In this document: positions 54,720 through 64,000 of the stretch, piece after piece
Layout: each line of letters opens with the position of its first letter
How positions within the stretch are numbered: the stretch's first letter is position 1
Assembly: GCF_040802235.1 (NCBI RefSeq)
Contig: NC_133156.1
Coordinates: 109,894,173-109,958,172, forward strand
From: Manis javanica
Taxonomy: Eukaryota; Chordata; Mammalia; Pholidota; Manidae
Reading direction: 5' to 3'
Length of the DNA: 64,000 bases
Notes under the pieces: model-generated
What the model saw: only the letters and a program-made list of their open reading frames with translations
Told to the model about the DNA's origin: nothing
The model's database searches: none
Program-made: the position numbers and the translations under genes

Positions 54720-55865
54720 TTTTGTGATTTAAAATTTTTATTGAGTAATAATTCACATATAGTAAAGCACATAAGTCTTAAGTGTATGGTTTGATAAATT
54801 TTTTATTTATGAATAGATAACTGTGTAACCACCATCCAGTTCAAGATATGAACATTTCTTATCTTCTAAAAGACTTCTGTAAGACCTAAGGGCCTTATTC
54901 TGGTCTGTGCTTCCCCCCAGTGAGGAGACGAGGGCCATGGCAGATCGATGCAACAAGCAAGAGGTTTATTATTCCAGCTAGCTGGGGTCCAAGTGTCCGC
55001 CCGACACAGCAGGTTTCAGCAAGGACCCCGAGCACTCAAAGCCAAGGGTTTATATAGCATTTTCAAAGCACTTAACTCATAGTAATTTTCCACAGCTACG
55101 CATTATTTTTTGCAAGTCATACATCCTGGGGTTAAGCAAGAATAAGATAAGACCACTCCTCAATTGTTAGGGCGGTTCCGCATGATAAGCTTGGTATGTA
55201 TGATTAGCTGACCAAGGTTAGCTGACCAAGGGTCACAGCTGCCCACAACCCGGTGTTCATGATTAACTTGTTTTTCAAGCCTTACCCAGTTCCAGTTCTT
55301 CTTTCTAAGCCACATACTCAGAAAATGGCTTCTCGCCTCTTAAGATGGCTACTCTTATGCTAACTCATTCCCATTCTTACACTTCCTTGCCCCCTGCCAC
55401 TTAACACTCTTCCATTATTCTGACCTCTATAAGTATGGATTAGATTTTCTTTATGCCAACCTGTGGATAAATGGAATCATACTGTATATATTCTTTTTTG
55501 TCTAGTTTCTTTTCACTGAACATTAAGTTTGTAAAATTAATTCATCTTGTTGCATGTAATTATGGTTTGTTCTTTTTAAATGCTATGTAATATTTCATTG
55601 AATAAATGTACAACCATTGTTTATCCATTTAATTATGGATGGTTGAGTTATTTTCAATTTTGCCTTTTAAGAATAAAGTTGCTGTGCACATTCTTGAACA
55701 CATATTTGGTGGACAAAAGCACTCATTTCTGTTGGGTGTATACTGTGGACAGGAATTGCTAGGTCACAGGATATATGTATGTTGAATTTTATAGACACTG
55801 CCAATTTTTCCAGTAAGTACCAATTTATACTTCCACCAGCAATGAACAGGGTTCCATACAACTGC
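54720..55865 (-). repeat. L1M-type LINE 3' region, reverse, split by the solo LTR
   Basis: Left part: AAATTTTTATTGAGTAATAA and ACCACCATCCAGTTCAAGAT. Right part: GGATAAATGGAATCATACTG, TTTCATTGAATAAATGTACA and CCAGCAATGAACAGGGTTCC. Both are reverse-complement L1M text and run on from each other, with 54878-55381 inserted between them. Confidence 0.65.
54878..55381 (-). mobile_element. Solo endogenous retroviral LTR (gammaretrovirus-like)
   Basis: 504 bp with 7-bp inverted ends (TGTAAGA...TCTTACA) and a 4-bp target duplication CTTC at 54874-54877 and 55382-55385. On the minus strand a TATA-like GCTATATAAACC (about 55048-55059) is followed some 85 nt on by AATAAA (54965-54970), the U3-R order of an LTR. 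A 4-bp duplication is typical of class I (gamma-like) elements. No internal retroviral genes flank it, so it is a solo LTR left by recombination. Family not named. Confidence 0.88.
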
Positions 55866-56059
55866 TTTTTTAAGTGGAATTAAAAGTCTGTAATAAATGC
55901 CTGGAAAATTCCATCCTCTTATTGCTGTTAGAATCCTAAATGCTCTTATTGCTATTAGAATCTTAAATAGGAATTAGGGATTATAGAGGGTACCACAGTG
56001 TCAGACTCGTGACCCTCTTAGGTTCGTACTTTCAGATATTGGCATCAGACCTCGCTTTC

Positions 56060-56245
56060 TAGTATGGGAGTTCTCATCCCTAGCTGCGTGTTAGAATCAC
56101 TGAGGAGCTTCTATATAGAATGCTATGTCCTGGGTTCCACTGAATACCAATTAAATCAAATTTCTAAAGGTGGACCTGATTATTGATAATTTTAAAAAGC
56201 CTGGTGAGTCTAATGGACAGTCATGGTTGAAAACTTGTGCACTAA
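56060..56245. mobile_element. MER5-like hAT element
   Basis: GTTAGAATCACTGAGGAGCT, CCAATTAAATCAAATTTCTA and GGTTGAAAACTTGTGCAC fit a decayed MER-type element. Confidence 0.5.
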
Positions 56246-57133
56246 ATTTTTTGGTCAGTCTTTAAGTTGTGCTCCTTCATTTCTTATAGGAGCTTGTCTC
56301 TTAATGTTGATGTATGTTCTTGGTTTGGATGTACATTGTGGATGTGTAAAATTTATATTCGTAAATGAACTGTTGGAAATCAAAGGAATCTGTTCATCTT
56401 GAAGCAGCTGCTAGGCTGCTGACTATCCACTAAGTTCGATATGTTGAATAAACATCATGCGGCTTTTTCTAAAGGAAACTTTCAGGCCATTATTCAATAC
56501 TCCCTAGTATGAGATGGCAGCCACTCTAATTTCCAGGTTGATTGGAACTACCAAGTCTCAGGGACAAGGAGAACCAAGAAATCACCTAGATAACCCAAGG
56601 CTTAAAATGCAAACAACTGATAAAGAACTTTCTGTCGTGTACTTTTATTTGCTGCCAAGTGCTTCATTTATGACCCCTAGAATTTCAATTTCTATTTTTT
56701 ATCTGCCTTTGGAAAATACTGAAAGGCATTTCCTGTTTCTATTTCTTTCATAGACTCAGATTCTTGGATATAAATATGAATAGCAGGTGTCGAGGAACAA
56801 TGGCCTTTGAAGGGCAAACTCATTTCCTTTTAGCCCAAATGCTCCAGCCTGGCTGTTTCTGTTTCCTGGAGAATTACTGAGTCCTTCGCTGAACTTGTTA
56901 CTAGATGGACCCAATGTTAGTATCACTCTTGCAGGGTCCCAATGAGATAGCAAAGTGATTAATTCAAGCAAAATTTGCATGTCACCTGACACATGGATGA
57001 CAATGCTGACATGTTCCCTAATCTCTCCCTTGCATTATCCACAAGGTTGCTGTATTACTCTGCTTCACTTTGTTGGTGGCGATCTGCTCATGTAAGTTCA
57101 AGGAGAAAAACAGGTACAGTTTTACATGTTGAT

Positions 57134-57139
57134 TTTATT
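57134..57139 (-). terminator. GZMA poly(A) signal
   Basis: AATAAA on the minus strand about 50 nt after the GZMA stop. This is a plausible polyadenylation signal giving a very short 3'UTR. Confidence 0.55.
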
Positions 57140-57186
57140 TATGATAGGATTAAGAAGTGACAGCAAGCAAAATGAAATACATCTAT

Positions 57187-57348
57187 CTAAACTCCCTTCT
57201 TCAAAGTTGTTTTTATCCAGTTGAGGTGCTTCTTTGAGAGAAGAGTGTAGATGCCAGGTCCTTGAGGGTGTCCGCATTTGCCTGAAAGGCCAAAGGCAGT
57301 GATGCCTCTGAAAGTACCCTCACATATCAAAGGGCTTCCAGAATCTCC
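57187..57348 (-). CDS. GZMA: GZMA exon 5 (last)
   Basis: The acceptor is TTTCCCCCCAG. The exon codes [20 protein letters not shown] with the catalytic Ser, then [20 protein letters not shown] and a stop TAG after KKGV. It has 53 codons. Confidence 0.95.
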   Translation of the reverse strand, partial: GDSGSPLICEGTFRGITAFGLSGKCGHPQGPGIYTLLSKKHLNWIKTTLKKGV

Positions 57349-60300
57349 CTGGGGGGAAACAAGAAGGGTGGTGGAGATCAGCATCAAACATGACGGAGGA
57401 TTAGAAGAAATTCCTTTAATGTGGAATATTCACTGTGGAGTTAGATCCAACCTTGACTTAACTGAAAATTAGTGCTTAAAAACCCAAAATGTTTGCAAAT
57501 ATTTTAATATTTTAACATTGGTTCACTTGATTTATTTATAAACCAGTGAAAATTGAAATGAAATTTGTATTATTTTGTTGCCCACTAATTTTGAAACTGA
57601 TTCTCTGCTTTAGTAGGACAACATTCCTGTTTGTCATTTCCTCAAAATGCTTAATAACTGAAGGGGTAAAACAGGCAAATGCAGATGAAACACAGGGGCA
57701 AAGAGTAAAAACCATGTTCTCTAGTTCCTCCAGCAGATAGCTGTCTTCCCAAAGGAATAAAACTAAAGCAGCTTTTCCCTTCACTCTCTCAAATATACAG
57801 AAATTGCTCTTCAGAGCATCTGATGCTAGATGGACACCCCCAGAAACCAGAGATTACACTTCAGAGCTACCTCACTCCTCCAGCAGACAGGCTTCAGTTA
57901 GCTGTAAGCTGCTGCTTTATTCTTCTTGACTGTGCCGCCCATTGTGTGACCTTGTATTCTCTCACGGAACTTTAGAACCAGTGTATTTAAATGTATTTAA
58001 GGTCTAGAGTCTGGATTGGCTGTTGCGCTGCTATGACTTCAGGGAAGACTGATCTAGATGGAGGGCCACTAAGACATGTACACAGGGTTCTGCAAATGCA
58101 AGGCTCTGAGGCCCCAACTCTATCCCAGCAATGAGAAGGCACCCATGAACCTCCCTTTCCAGGCAAGAACTGGCCTTATGGGTGTATGAAATAAGGAACC
58201 CTGTGAGAACCTGGGGTCCTTCCAGGACAGATATATTTCCATTGCCTAATACAGTGCCTAAATTTTTCAGAATTGGTCCTTTAGGTTTTCATTCATCAAC
58301 AGCCAATTGCAAAGACTCTTGAGCATTGAGCAGATTGGGGGATTGCTAAACTTTGGTGGCAGAGGGTGACTGGTGGGAGGGGACAGGCATCTTGGGATGC
58401 CTTAGGGTGTTGCATGTGGGTTCAAAAGCATGAAGATTCTGGATGCCCAGAACAGTGGATGAGGGGAGTGGAGGGAGGAGGTAGGGCAAAGGAGAGAAGG
58501 TGGGGAGGTGCTGAAGACAAATGTCATCTTCTCCTGAGATTTGCTTTGCTTTGGCTCTGAAGGCAAGCCGTTCAGATTCTGTTGTCAGACAAGCTCCTGG
58601 GAAGGGCAGAGACCTCTCCCGGTCTCTGATGCCTCCCAAACCACATACACTGCACACTCATCCTCTTCAGGAATAGTGAGAAAGGACAAGCTACTCCTCA
58701 GAGTTTAAAAATTTATAAGGTATTTTTTCTATCTTTAAGCAAAGCCCCATTTCATGGCTTCTCAGGGAGCCCTGGTATGGAGGCTTGCACGTTCTCTAGC
58801 TCGGAAGTTGTTTCTGGGGATTGAGCTGGGCGCTAGAAAGTCCTGGGGTCTAGCCTGAGATCCTCAGTAGGCTTGGGAAAGACAGACATTAAATCAGGAG
58901 TTGAGCATATTATATGTCATTCAGTTTCATTGTTCCATTTGTAAAGGCACCGGAATTTTGAGGGGGAGGTGCCGAGGTGGGGAGAATGGCTCTGTAGGCC
59001 CTAGAGGAATCCTTACTTCAGCTTTCCTGGGGTTTACATATTTTCAGATTTAGATCTATATATTGTTAACATGAAAAATAAGAACAAAAATTGCTTCTTA
59101 GCAGTTTTTGATATAAAGTCAAGAAAATGAAATAGGTGAACCCATACACTAGCAGTGAGCTTGTTATTTCTGATACACAACTTACTTGAGCTGAGAACAT
59201 TAATTTATTTGACTGGGATTTTTATCAGGCTTCTTTAGAAAAAGCACCTTTAAGACCCTTAGAAGCCAACATGACAAGGCAAAGCATGACATTACATTTT
59301 CTGTATCTGCGTGACTCAATCCAGCAGCTGAATGTGGAACTTATTTTACTTACATTGCATGAGTCTCTTCCACCTTTGAAGCTTCCGGCACAAATCATAT
59401 TCACTCCAATCATAGGATTATAGTTATAGTGCTTTTGGTCATTGCAGATTTTTCTGTCTATGACAGTGATATTGACTTCTCTTAGAACATCAGACACAGG
59501 TGACTTATTGTGAAACTTCCCCCAGCCTGCAACTCGACACTGGGTTCCTGGTTTCACATCATCTCCATTTTCAGGGAGACGAAGGATAGCCACATTTTTA
59601 TTAATTGCTGCTTTTTTGTTCAGCTATTGGAAGGCAAATGTAAAGAGTTAACAGAATGAGACAGTTAAAACATTCATATTTTTACTTAAATTGTAGCTGA
59701 ACCCTCAGGAACCCCCTTATGAAGCACTATAGTCTGTAGCTACAGGGGCATCAAGGAAATGTTTCCACACTAGGTGACCAGATTGTAGGAGTTTCTGTGA
59801 CTTTGAAATCAATGAAAGGTACAATCAAAACTACATACCTGTAGAAGTTTAAGATCACTCTCATGTGTGTCCTTATCAAAGCATGGATAGGGAAATTGTT
59901 TTTTAACGAACATTATCTGTTTCTCTGGCTCATTCTTGGTTATTGAGTGAACTCCGAGAATAACCTGGGACTTTCTTTCCCTGAAAACAGGCATAACACT
60001 TATTAACTTGGTTTGTTCTTTAAATTAGAAGTTGAACATATTATGTGCCATTCAGTTTCATTGTCCCATTTGTAAATATGCTTGCTGTGGAAATACTTGT
60101 TTGTGACCCAGAAAGAAAACCTGTGTACTTTACAGAATGAAAAGATGTTTATGAATTTATCATCATCATCATCATCATCATCGCCAGTTGCTTTATAACC
60201 ACTTAAACTAGGTTCATTGAGAAACAAATAAGAGAATTCTATGGCAGCTAAGCCAACTTTGGAGATCTCTGGTGGGGTTTTTGTGCAATGCCCCCTAATC

Positions 60301-61614
60301 TGCCTTTAGCTGTGATAGAGAATCAGGTTGCAGGTTACTGGAAAATAAAGGAAAAAGCAGTAGGGAACTCAGGAGTTCATACAGACAGAAGCAAAAGGCA
60401 CTCAATAGTTGTAGGGGAATGCACCAAAGGAATCTTCGTGAGAGAAGAGCAAACTTACGTTAAATGGGGAAATTTTCAGAAACAGATTGCCCAGTGGAGG
60501 ACCCTATTTGCATGGTGCTGAGTTTATTGGGGGCATGGTGGTCTGAAGAAGGGGTCCAGGACTTATTTTTTCTTACTCCAAGCTACAGGTTCAGTTTGGT
60601 TACTAAAATCAAAATACTCTGTGATGTATTAATGACTAAGATTATCATTCATAACCTATATCAACCAGATAGTCCCAATGCTGTTTTTCCACGACTAGCT
60701 GATGTTATTCCCACTTAAGAAATGAGAACAGTGTTTTCAGTAGAGTGCCCTTTGGTGACGAAATAAATGTTCTGTAGTGTAATGGTTAGCACTCTGGACT
60801 CTGAAATGTCCTGTGAATATGCACTGTCCAATACGGTAGTCACTAGGCACATGTGGCTATTGAGGCTCAAACTGTGGCTAGTGTGACCAAGGAACTAAAT
60901 TTGTAATTTTATTTAATTTTAATTTATATTTATACAGACATGTGTAAATTAACATAGCCAATATGATAGTGGCCCATCATATTGGAAAGCCCAGGTTTAG
61001 AGCTTGATTTAGGGAGTGGAGAAATGACCAGGCTTGGAAATGGCTTGAAAGAAGTAGCTGGCAGGGGTTAAGTGATGGCTGAAAGTGTGGAAGAAGTTCA
61101 CTAAGAGAAACAGGAAGGTGTTCCAAACAAGATTTCTCTACTTGACAGCTGTGCTCAGGCCCCTGAAAGGTCTACCCTTCCACACTGTGGGTAATTTTAT
61201 CATGAAGTCGACACCTGAAGCAGAGCCTGGCAGCCCCTGGGCTGGGTGGCTCTACAGGACACTACAGAGAGAGCTGGCAGATGCTCATTGTGGATTTCTC
61301 ATTGGTTTGGTTTTTTGGGTCAGAGTCTGGGCTTAACTCCCTGTGGAGGTAAAGCAAGTTCCCATGGGAAGATACACATAAGCCTCCCGTGGTTTTAGTG
61401 GGGTTTACTCTTTTTATTAATATTCCCCCAAATTAGAATATCTCCTCAAATATTATTTAAAACCAAAGCACTTACAGGACACAGTGTGCTGCAGTCAATA
61501 CCCAGTCTTTTGCAATCAAAGCACCAGCACAGATACTTTCTCCTTTAAGTAGAACCATGTAGGGTCTTGAATGAGGAGTCACTTCATTTCCTCCAATAAT
61601 TTCTACACAGAAAT
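57187..61614 (-). CDS. GZMA: GZMA, exons 2-5 (partial; exon 1 not in window)
   Basis: Granzyme A, the trypsin-like serine protease of cytotoxic T and NK cell granules, cutting after Arg/Lys. Exons 2-5 join in frame to 713 nt. Exon 2 starts just before the mature N-terminus [18 protein letters not shown]. Catalytic His is in TAAHC (exon 2), Asp in SDLKLLQ (exon 3) and Ser in GDSGSP (exon 5). Asp189 in GGRDSCN gives the basic P1 specificity. Cys in FPYPCFDK matches the Cys93 that links the human homodimer. The loop before ICAGAL reads KGES, two residues shorter than the human SLDRKT. The signal-peptide exon was searched for up to 64000 and not found; human gene length puts it just past the edge. 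The gene is convergent with CDC20B. Confidence 0.96.
57349..59353. other. GZMA intron 4
   Basis: No repeat or exon recognised. CCTC/GAGG-rich part at 58370-58520. Confidence 0.4.
59354..59623 (-). CDS. GZMA: GZMA exon 4
   Basis: The acceptor is CTTCCAATAG. It is exactly 90 codons: [44 protein letters not shown] (with a possible N-glycosylation site NIT) and GGRDSCN with the specificity Asp. The donor is AAT|GTAAGT. Confidence 0.95.
59839..59980 (-). CDS. GZMA: GZMA exon 3
   Basis: The acceptor is CCTGTTTTCAG. The exon codes [20 protein letters not shown], then [19 protein letters not shown] with catalytic Asp and the interchain Cys. The donor is CAG|GTATGT, phase 0. Confidence 0.95.
60161..60182 (+). 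repeat. (CAT)7 microsatellite
   Basis: Seven perfect CAT units in GZMA intron 2. On the minus strand it reads as a poly-Asp run but it is not coding. Confidence 0.95.
60768..60807 (+). pseudogene. 5'-half tRNA-Gln (CTG) fragment
   Basis: GTTCTGTAGTGTAATGGTTA then GCACTCTGGACTCTGAA matches the acceptor-D-arm-anticodon half of eukaryotic tRNA-Gln with anticodon CTG (in ACTCTGAA). After the anticodon the match stops and MER-like sequence begins. No T-arm or 3' acceptor, so not functional. GZMA intron 2. Confidence 0.8.
60808..60995. mobile_element. MER-type hAT DNA element fragment
   Basis: GCACTGTCCAATACGGTAGT, AGGCACATGTGGCTATTGAG and GTGGCTAGTGTGACCAAGGA are phrases of a common hAT-Charlie-type MER element. 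It abuts the tRNA-Gln fragment. Confidence 0.6.
61476..61614 (-). CDS. GZMA: GZMA exon 2
   Basis: The acceptor is TTTTTCATAG. The exon codes FCVE then the mature start IIGGNEV, the shared-family [18 protein letters not shown] with catalytic His, and ends two bases into a Leu codon. The donor is CCT|GTAAGT. Confidence 0.95.
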
Positions 61615-64000
61615 CTATGAAAAAGAAAAAGGCAACTAATATCAGTGCCCACCTCAAAGAGCTCTACTTAAGCCATGTTTCTAAGACCAGATATGCTTTT
61701 CCTGCCTGGAGAGGAAACATAGGTGAGAGTATGCTGCCCGCCCTCCCATGTACATGTTCAGACATCTGACTGTAAGTCCCATTCCTGTTAAGACTGTCTG
61801 AGAGGGTCCTGCTTTTCACCCACAGAAGCCATGTCGGTGGCAGTTTCAGGGATGATCGGGCTAGACATCTGTCACAGCCACTGACCGCAGGCCTTAGGGC
61901 TTGCAAAGGGCAGCGAGCTGTGCTTTGGTCTACACTGGTAACAGGTCCAACAGGAGATATTAGTGATGATGACAACCTTGAGTATCCTCCCCCACCCCAC
62001 CTTTTGACTGAGTATTAACCTGGGGAAACAGAGAGGCTTTTAAAAACATTTTCACCCTGAGCCCTTGCAAGAACACACAGCTTACAAACTGATAATACTA
62101 ACATCTTTCAGCTTTGGCCCTCCCCATGAGTCATTGTGAGATTTCTGTTTGTTGAACTTTGCACTGTTCTCATTCACAAGTTGAGAGGATAATATCTATT
62201 GCACCTGAGGCTTCCCTTCAATCGCCAGACCCAACCACATCTGGTTTAATCTAAGACTTTTTCCAATAAGGTAGGGGAAAGGAGGAGAGAAGATGCTCTA
62301 AGGAGAGAATTTTGCCTTCATCAAATTTCCTTGATGATAGACCAGGAGTATAGATTCATTATTAGAGAAAAATGAGACCTAAATTCAGGCAAGCATCCAT
62401 GCTGGCTGAGAGGATCTTGTGCTCACAGTTCTCCACCTTCCTAGAGCAGGTGCTCTTGCATCTCCTGACCAAAGGCTTATGGTTTCTTCAACTGACATGC
62501 CTGTTGCTCTGTTATTCAAGGTAACTCATTGCCAAATTGATAGTGAGGTGTGAATGCTGAGAATGAGGGGGTGGGGGAAAGAGTGGCCATAAGGACTCTA
62601 ATTTCCGGAAGGGTATTGGGAAGGGGAAATTCTACCCTCAAGAAGTAAAGGACTAAGGAACTTCACCCACATCTCAGTTTTCCCTTGGGTGAATCATGTA
62701 TGGATAGATTCCCAAGGTGCATCTTTAGACCTTCTGGACTATGGAAACCATAATCTCAGTAGAATACTCCCTTTGCAGAGTCCTGTGTTTGGTGAGCGTG
62801 TATACCAGCCTCAGAAGTATGTCCACATTTCCTGCCACCAACCACTCCTAGAGGTCAGGCATAGGGTTTAGAGCAGGTGAGAAGCTTTTGAAAACTAGAA
62901 ATTCTTGGTCCCCACCCAGAATCAAAATAAATTAGAATCTCTGTGCTGGGATGTCCATATTGTTTAAAAGCCCTCCAGAGTAGTCTGATGTGTGGGAGGG
63001 TTGAGACCACCAGTCCAAAGCATCAAGTCTTGCTTTGCTATGTCTTTTCCCTTTATGGGCCCATATTGCTCTCTCTGACCACAGGAAACAAAGTGGACCA
63101 GAGCAAGTTGCTTTTGTTGTTTCCTTTGAAGAAAAGATATGATTGGAGTTTTTAGTCTGATCTGTTTTCGCTGTTGCAGAGGTTTTAACAAAACTGAACA
63201 CAGTCATATTATGCCATGTTTATACTGTGCCCACTCGTATCCCAATGTCCTGCAACCTTCTGATTTTTAAAATTTCTTTTCATTTGTAAGTGCAAGATCA
63301 ACCTGAAAACTTCTTGAGAATTTCTGTTAAGGCAGGCTGTGGTACCAGCCACTGCCCACAACCCCCATCTCCAAAATGTGACGGACCCTGGGGTTAAGCC
63401 CATGGCTGGTCCACCTTTGTCAGGGCAGTTCAGCCCAGCCCCAGAGCAGTCCTCACTCTCTAGAAGATTTTACAGGAAAATCTAGAGCTACCCAGGGGCT
63501 ACTGCTCTTCTAGTTATAAAGTTATGAGTTTTACAGTATTTCAAACTGATGCATGTATAACTCACACAAAACTCAGCATGTTAATTACTACTTAGTACAC
63601 CAAATAATTAGCTTAATGCAAACTACTGTAGAACTTCCAAAGAATACATGGGGGTCAACCCCAATATCCTAATGTATTTTCAAGGACACACTGGCCTAGA
63701 GAAATAATGACAAAAATTTGACTCATTCTTGATTTGTTTTGGGGATTTGGGTCAGGTTTGTTTTAATTGTCTTTAAAACTCCCGATGCATTTTCTACAGC
63801 AAGAAGGCTGAAGCACTCTATTCTTTTCCTTCAGGTACTATTTATTTTCCTAACTCAAGAGATTTTTGTTTGTTTATTTGCTTGTTTTCACATTGTCCAT
63901 TTTGGCTTCAAATTGGCAGAAATAAGCACTGGTGGTTCTATTGTCTTTTGTGAAGACATTGTAAAAAAGAAAGAAGGATGTTTTTCCTTCTACAGTAAAG
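61615..64000. other. GZMA intron 1 (presumed), no exon 1 found
   Basis: I searched the minus strand for a short signal-peptide exon ending in a donor compatible with exon 2 (which starts with the last two bases of a codon) and found none. The rest is unremarkable. Confidence 0.5.

Noticed and set aside
60003-60227. Minus-strand frame with a run of Asp residues.
   Set aside because: The Asp run is the (CAT)7 microsatellite in GZMA intron 2.
60768-60807. A functional tRNA-Gln gene.
   Set aside because: Only the 5' half is present; T-arm and 3' acceptor strand are missing.
61664-61975. Minus-strand open frame upstream of GZMA exon 2 as a possible exon 1.
   Set aside because: No hydrophobic signal peptide and no donor in the correct phase; human gene length places exon 1 beyond 64000.

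Overview
This window is nuclear DNA from a placental mammal. The genes have short coding exons with GT-AG splice sites and long introns, and the introns and intergenic DNA hold MIR, L1M, MaLR, hAT-type (MER) and L3/CR1-like repeats. I see no Alu, B1/B2, or recent carnivore, ruminant, pig or horse tRNA-SINE. It is therefore probably neither primate nor mouse-like rodent. One L1 tail has a form I associate with Laurasiatheria, but I cannot name the species.

Three protein genes and one microRNA cluster are present. They match the human 5q11.2 block GZMA-CDC20B-GPX8 read in the opposite orientation. CDC20B (+, coding exons 6148-52220) was rebuilt as 12 exons giving 517 codons plus stop. Its GC-rich promoter lies at about 5690-6150. 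Its 21-kb intron 2 contains the miR-449c/b/a hairpins (6830-7996) and the whole GPX8 gene on the opposite strand (12756-17017, three exons, 209 codons). GZMA lies on the minus strand (57187-61614, exons 2-5), tail to tail with CDC20B. Its signal-peptide exon was not found and is probably beyond the right edge.

Layout: 1-5600 is the upstream flank, with old repeats and a small separate CpG-rich patch (about 2735-2960) carrying a minus-strand splice-donor motif. 5690-8000 holds the CDC20B promoter, exons 1-2 and miR-449. 12.7-17.1 kb is GPX8. 17-27.7 kb is repeat-rich intron 2, including two MaLR LTRs. 27.7-47.8 kb holds CDC20B exons 3-11, interrupted by minus-oriented L1 debris that carries a nuclear copy of mitochondrial 16S rRNA (34273-34550). 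52.1 kb is the last CDC20B exon. 52.2-57.1 kb is intergenic, with a solo retroviral LTR showing a clean target-site duplication (54878-55381). 57.1-61.6 kb is GZMA, and the rest is its intron 1 or upstream sequence.

Function: CDC20B and miR-449 share a promoter and, from published work, belong to the multiciliated-cell programme with MCIDAS and CCNO, which neighbour them in human. GPX8 is an ER thiol peroxidase and GZMA a cytotoxic-lymphocyte protease. Their nearness looks like conserved synteny, not a shared pathway. I found no evidence for an undescribed system. The items most worth checking are the miR-449a/c sequence variants, the separate CpG patch, the numt, the local 230-bp duplication and the solo LTR.
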